A stretch of DNA of 7,698 nt, taken from NCBI GenBank assembly GCA_041581055.1, contig JBFGCT010000190.1:1-7698 (forward strand), written 5' to 3'. Each line of letters begins with the position of its first letter. The stretch's first letter is position 1. Below the pieces are notes generated by a model that saw nothing but the letters and a program-made list of their open reading frames with translations, ran no database searches and was not told where the DNA came from. A program made the position numbers and the translations under genes. This DNA is from JBFGCT01 sp041581055 (lineage in GTDB: Bacteria > Actinomycetota > Acidimicrobiia > Acidimicrobiales > Ilumatobacteraceae). Shown piece after piece: positions 7,226-7,698 of this stretch.

Positions 7226-7243
7226 CCCCGAACACGTTCGGGG
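7226..7243. terminator. Candidate bidirectional hairpin between convergent ilvE and the LLM gene
   Basis: CCCCGAAC (7226-7233) and GTTCGGGG (7236-7243) form a perfect inverted repeat, 7 bp with a 4-nt loop as RNA. It sits in the 81-bp gap between two converging genes, where a terminator is expected. There is no T-run on either strand, so it could equally be a protein-binding palindrome. Confidence 0.45.
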
Positions 7244-7262
7244 CCGCAGGGCCGCGGCGGCG

Positions 7263-7698
7263 TCAGCGGAGGGCGGAGGCGATGCGGATCACGTGCTCGA
7301 GGTCCTCGCGGGCCAGCTCGACCTCGGGCCCGGGGAACAGGCTGACGTCGTCGGCGCCGGCGGCGTGCAACGCCTCGATGTGGGTCATCGCGTCGTCGAA
7401 GGTGCCGATGGCGCCGAGCTCGGTCCACCACTCGCGGGGCATGTCGGCCAGGCCGTCGACACCGCGGCCATCCAACCGCTCGCGCATCTCGTCGATGTGC
7501 GGGTGGGCGTCGAGGCCGGGGTTCGGCGAGCCCATGATCCCGGCGACGAAGGGGGCCATGATCCGGTGGGCGAGGGCGACGTCGTCCTCGATGGCGACCG
7601 CGGTGAACACCGACACGTGGAACGCGTCCGGCGCGCCCGCCTGCTCGATCGCCTGGGCCACGTAGGTCGGGCCGGCGCCCTCCGCAAGGACGACGCCG
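7263..7698 (-). CDS. LLM-class (luciferase-like) flavin-dependent oxidoreductase, C-terminal part
   Basis: Only the C-terminal 144 or so residues lie in the window. The frame is open through 7697 and the start is beyond the right edge, so the GTG at 7661 is internal. The segment starts GVVLAEGAGPTYVAQAIEQAG, then reads HVSVFTAVAIEDDVALAHR and MAPFVAGIMGSPNPG, and ends with GTFDDAMTHIEALHAAGADDVSLFPGP. This order (LAEG strand, a variable strand with many acidic residues, then a G-T/S-xDD-hhxxhxxhxxAGxDxhxhhP segment) is that of F420- or FMN-dependent bacterial luciferase-like monooxygenases and reductases. The cofactor-binding N-terminal half is not visible, so substrate and cofactor are open; F420 use would be usual in actinobacteria. 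Convergent with ilvE. Confidence 0.82.
   Translation of the reverse strand, partial: GVVLAEGAGPTYVAQAIEQAGAPDAFHVSVFTAVAIEDDVALAHRIMAPFVAGIMGSPNPGLDAHPHIDEMRERLDGRGVDGLADMPREWWTELGAIGTFDDAMTHIEALHAAGADDVSLFPGPEVELAREDLEHVIRIASALR

Overview
The window is about 7.7 kb of very GC-rich DNA in which the coding frames end almost every codon in G or C. It looks chromosomal and actinobacterial. LeuB, NadC, GreA and the two-gene hydrolase/ADCK set resemble the versions I know from mycobacteria and relatives. An acidimicrobial (Ilumatobacter-like) source is my best guess, but the sequence alone does not prove it.

Layout: positions 1-345 hold a tandem array of a 97-bp unit, three near-identical full copies and a diverging fourth. 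Each copy carries a strong inverted repeat. The array ends about 45 bp before the predicted promoter of nadC (402-1316, +; quinolinate phosphoribosyltransferase, last step of de novo NAD synthesis). Convergent with nadC, only 7 bp away, is a two-domain FKBP-type lipoprotein gene (1324-2283, -). Upstream of that on the minus strand is a set read in the order greA (5155-4706), alpha/beta hydrolase (4709/4637-3837) and ADCK/UbiB-like kinase (3840/3765-2362). Divergent from greA are leuB (5267-6259, +) and ilvE (6264-7181, +), 4 bp apart and probably one transcript. They supply isopropylmalate dehydrogenase and branched-chain aminotransferase. A convergent LLM-class flavin oxidoreductase gene (7263-7698, -) runs off the right edge.

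How they work together: leuB and ilvE are steps of leucine/branched-chain amino acid synthesis. greA, the hydrolase and the kinase look translationally coupled: coding character in both downstream genes continues up to the previous stop codon, and each best start appears to be CTG in a CTGA overlap. Four transcription units (nadC, FKBP, greA, leuB) have a TANNNT -10-like hexamer 7-10 nt before the start codon, suggesting leaderless or nearly leaderless mRNAs.

The protein-coding genes are ordinary housekeeping genes. The least explained element is the hairpin array in front of nadC: its 47-nt palindromic core is identical in all four copies, while substitutions fall only in the spacer between cores.
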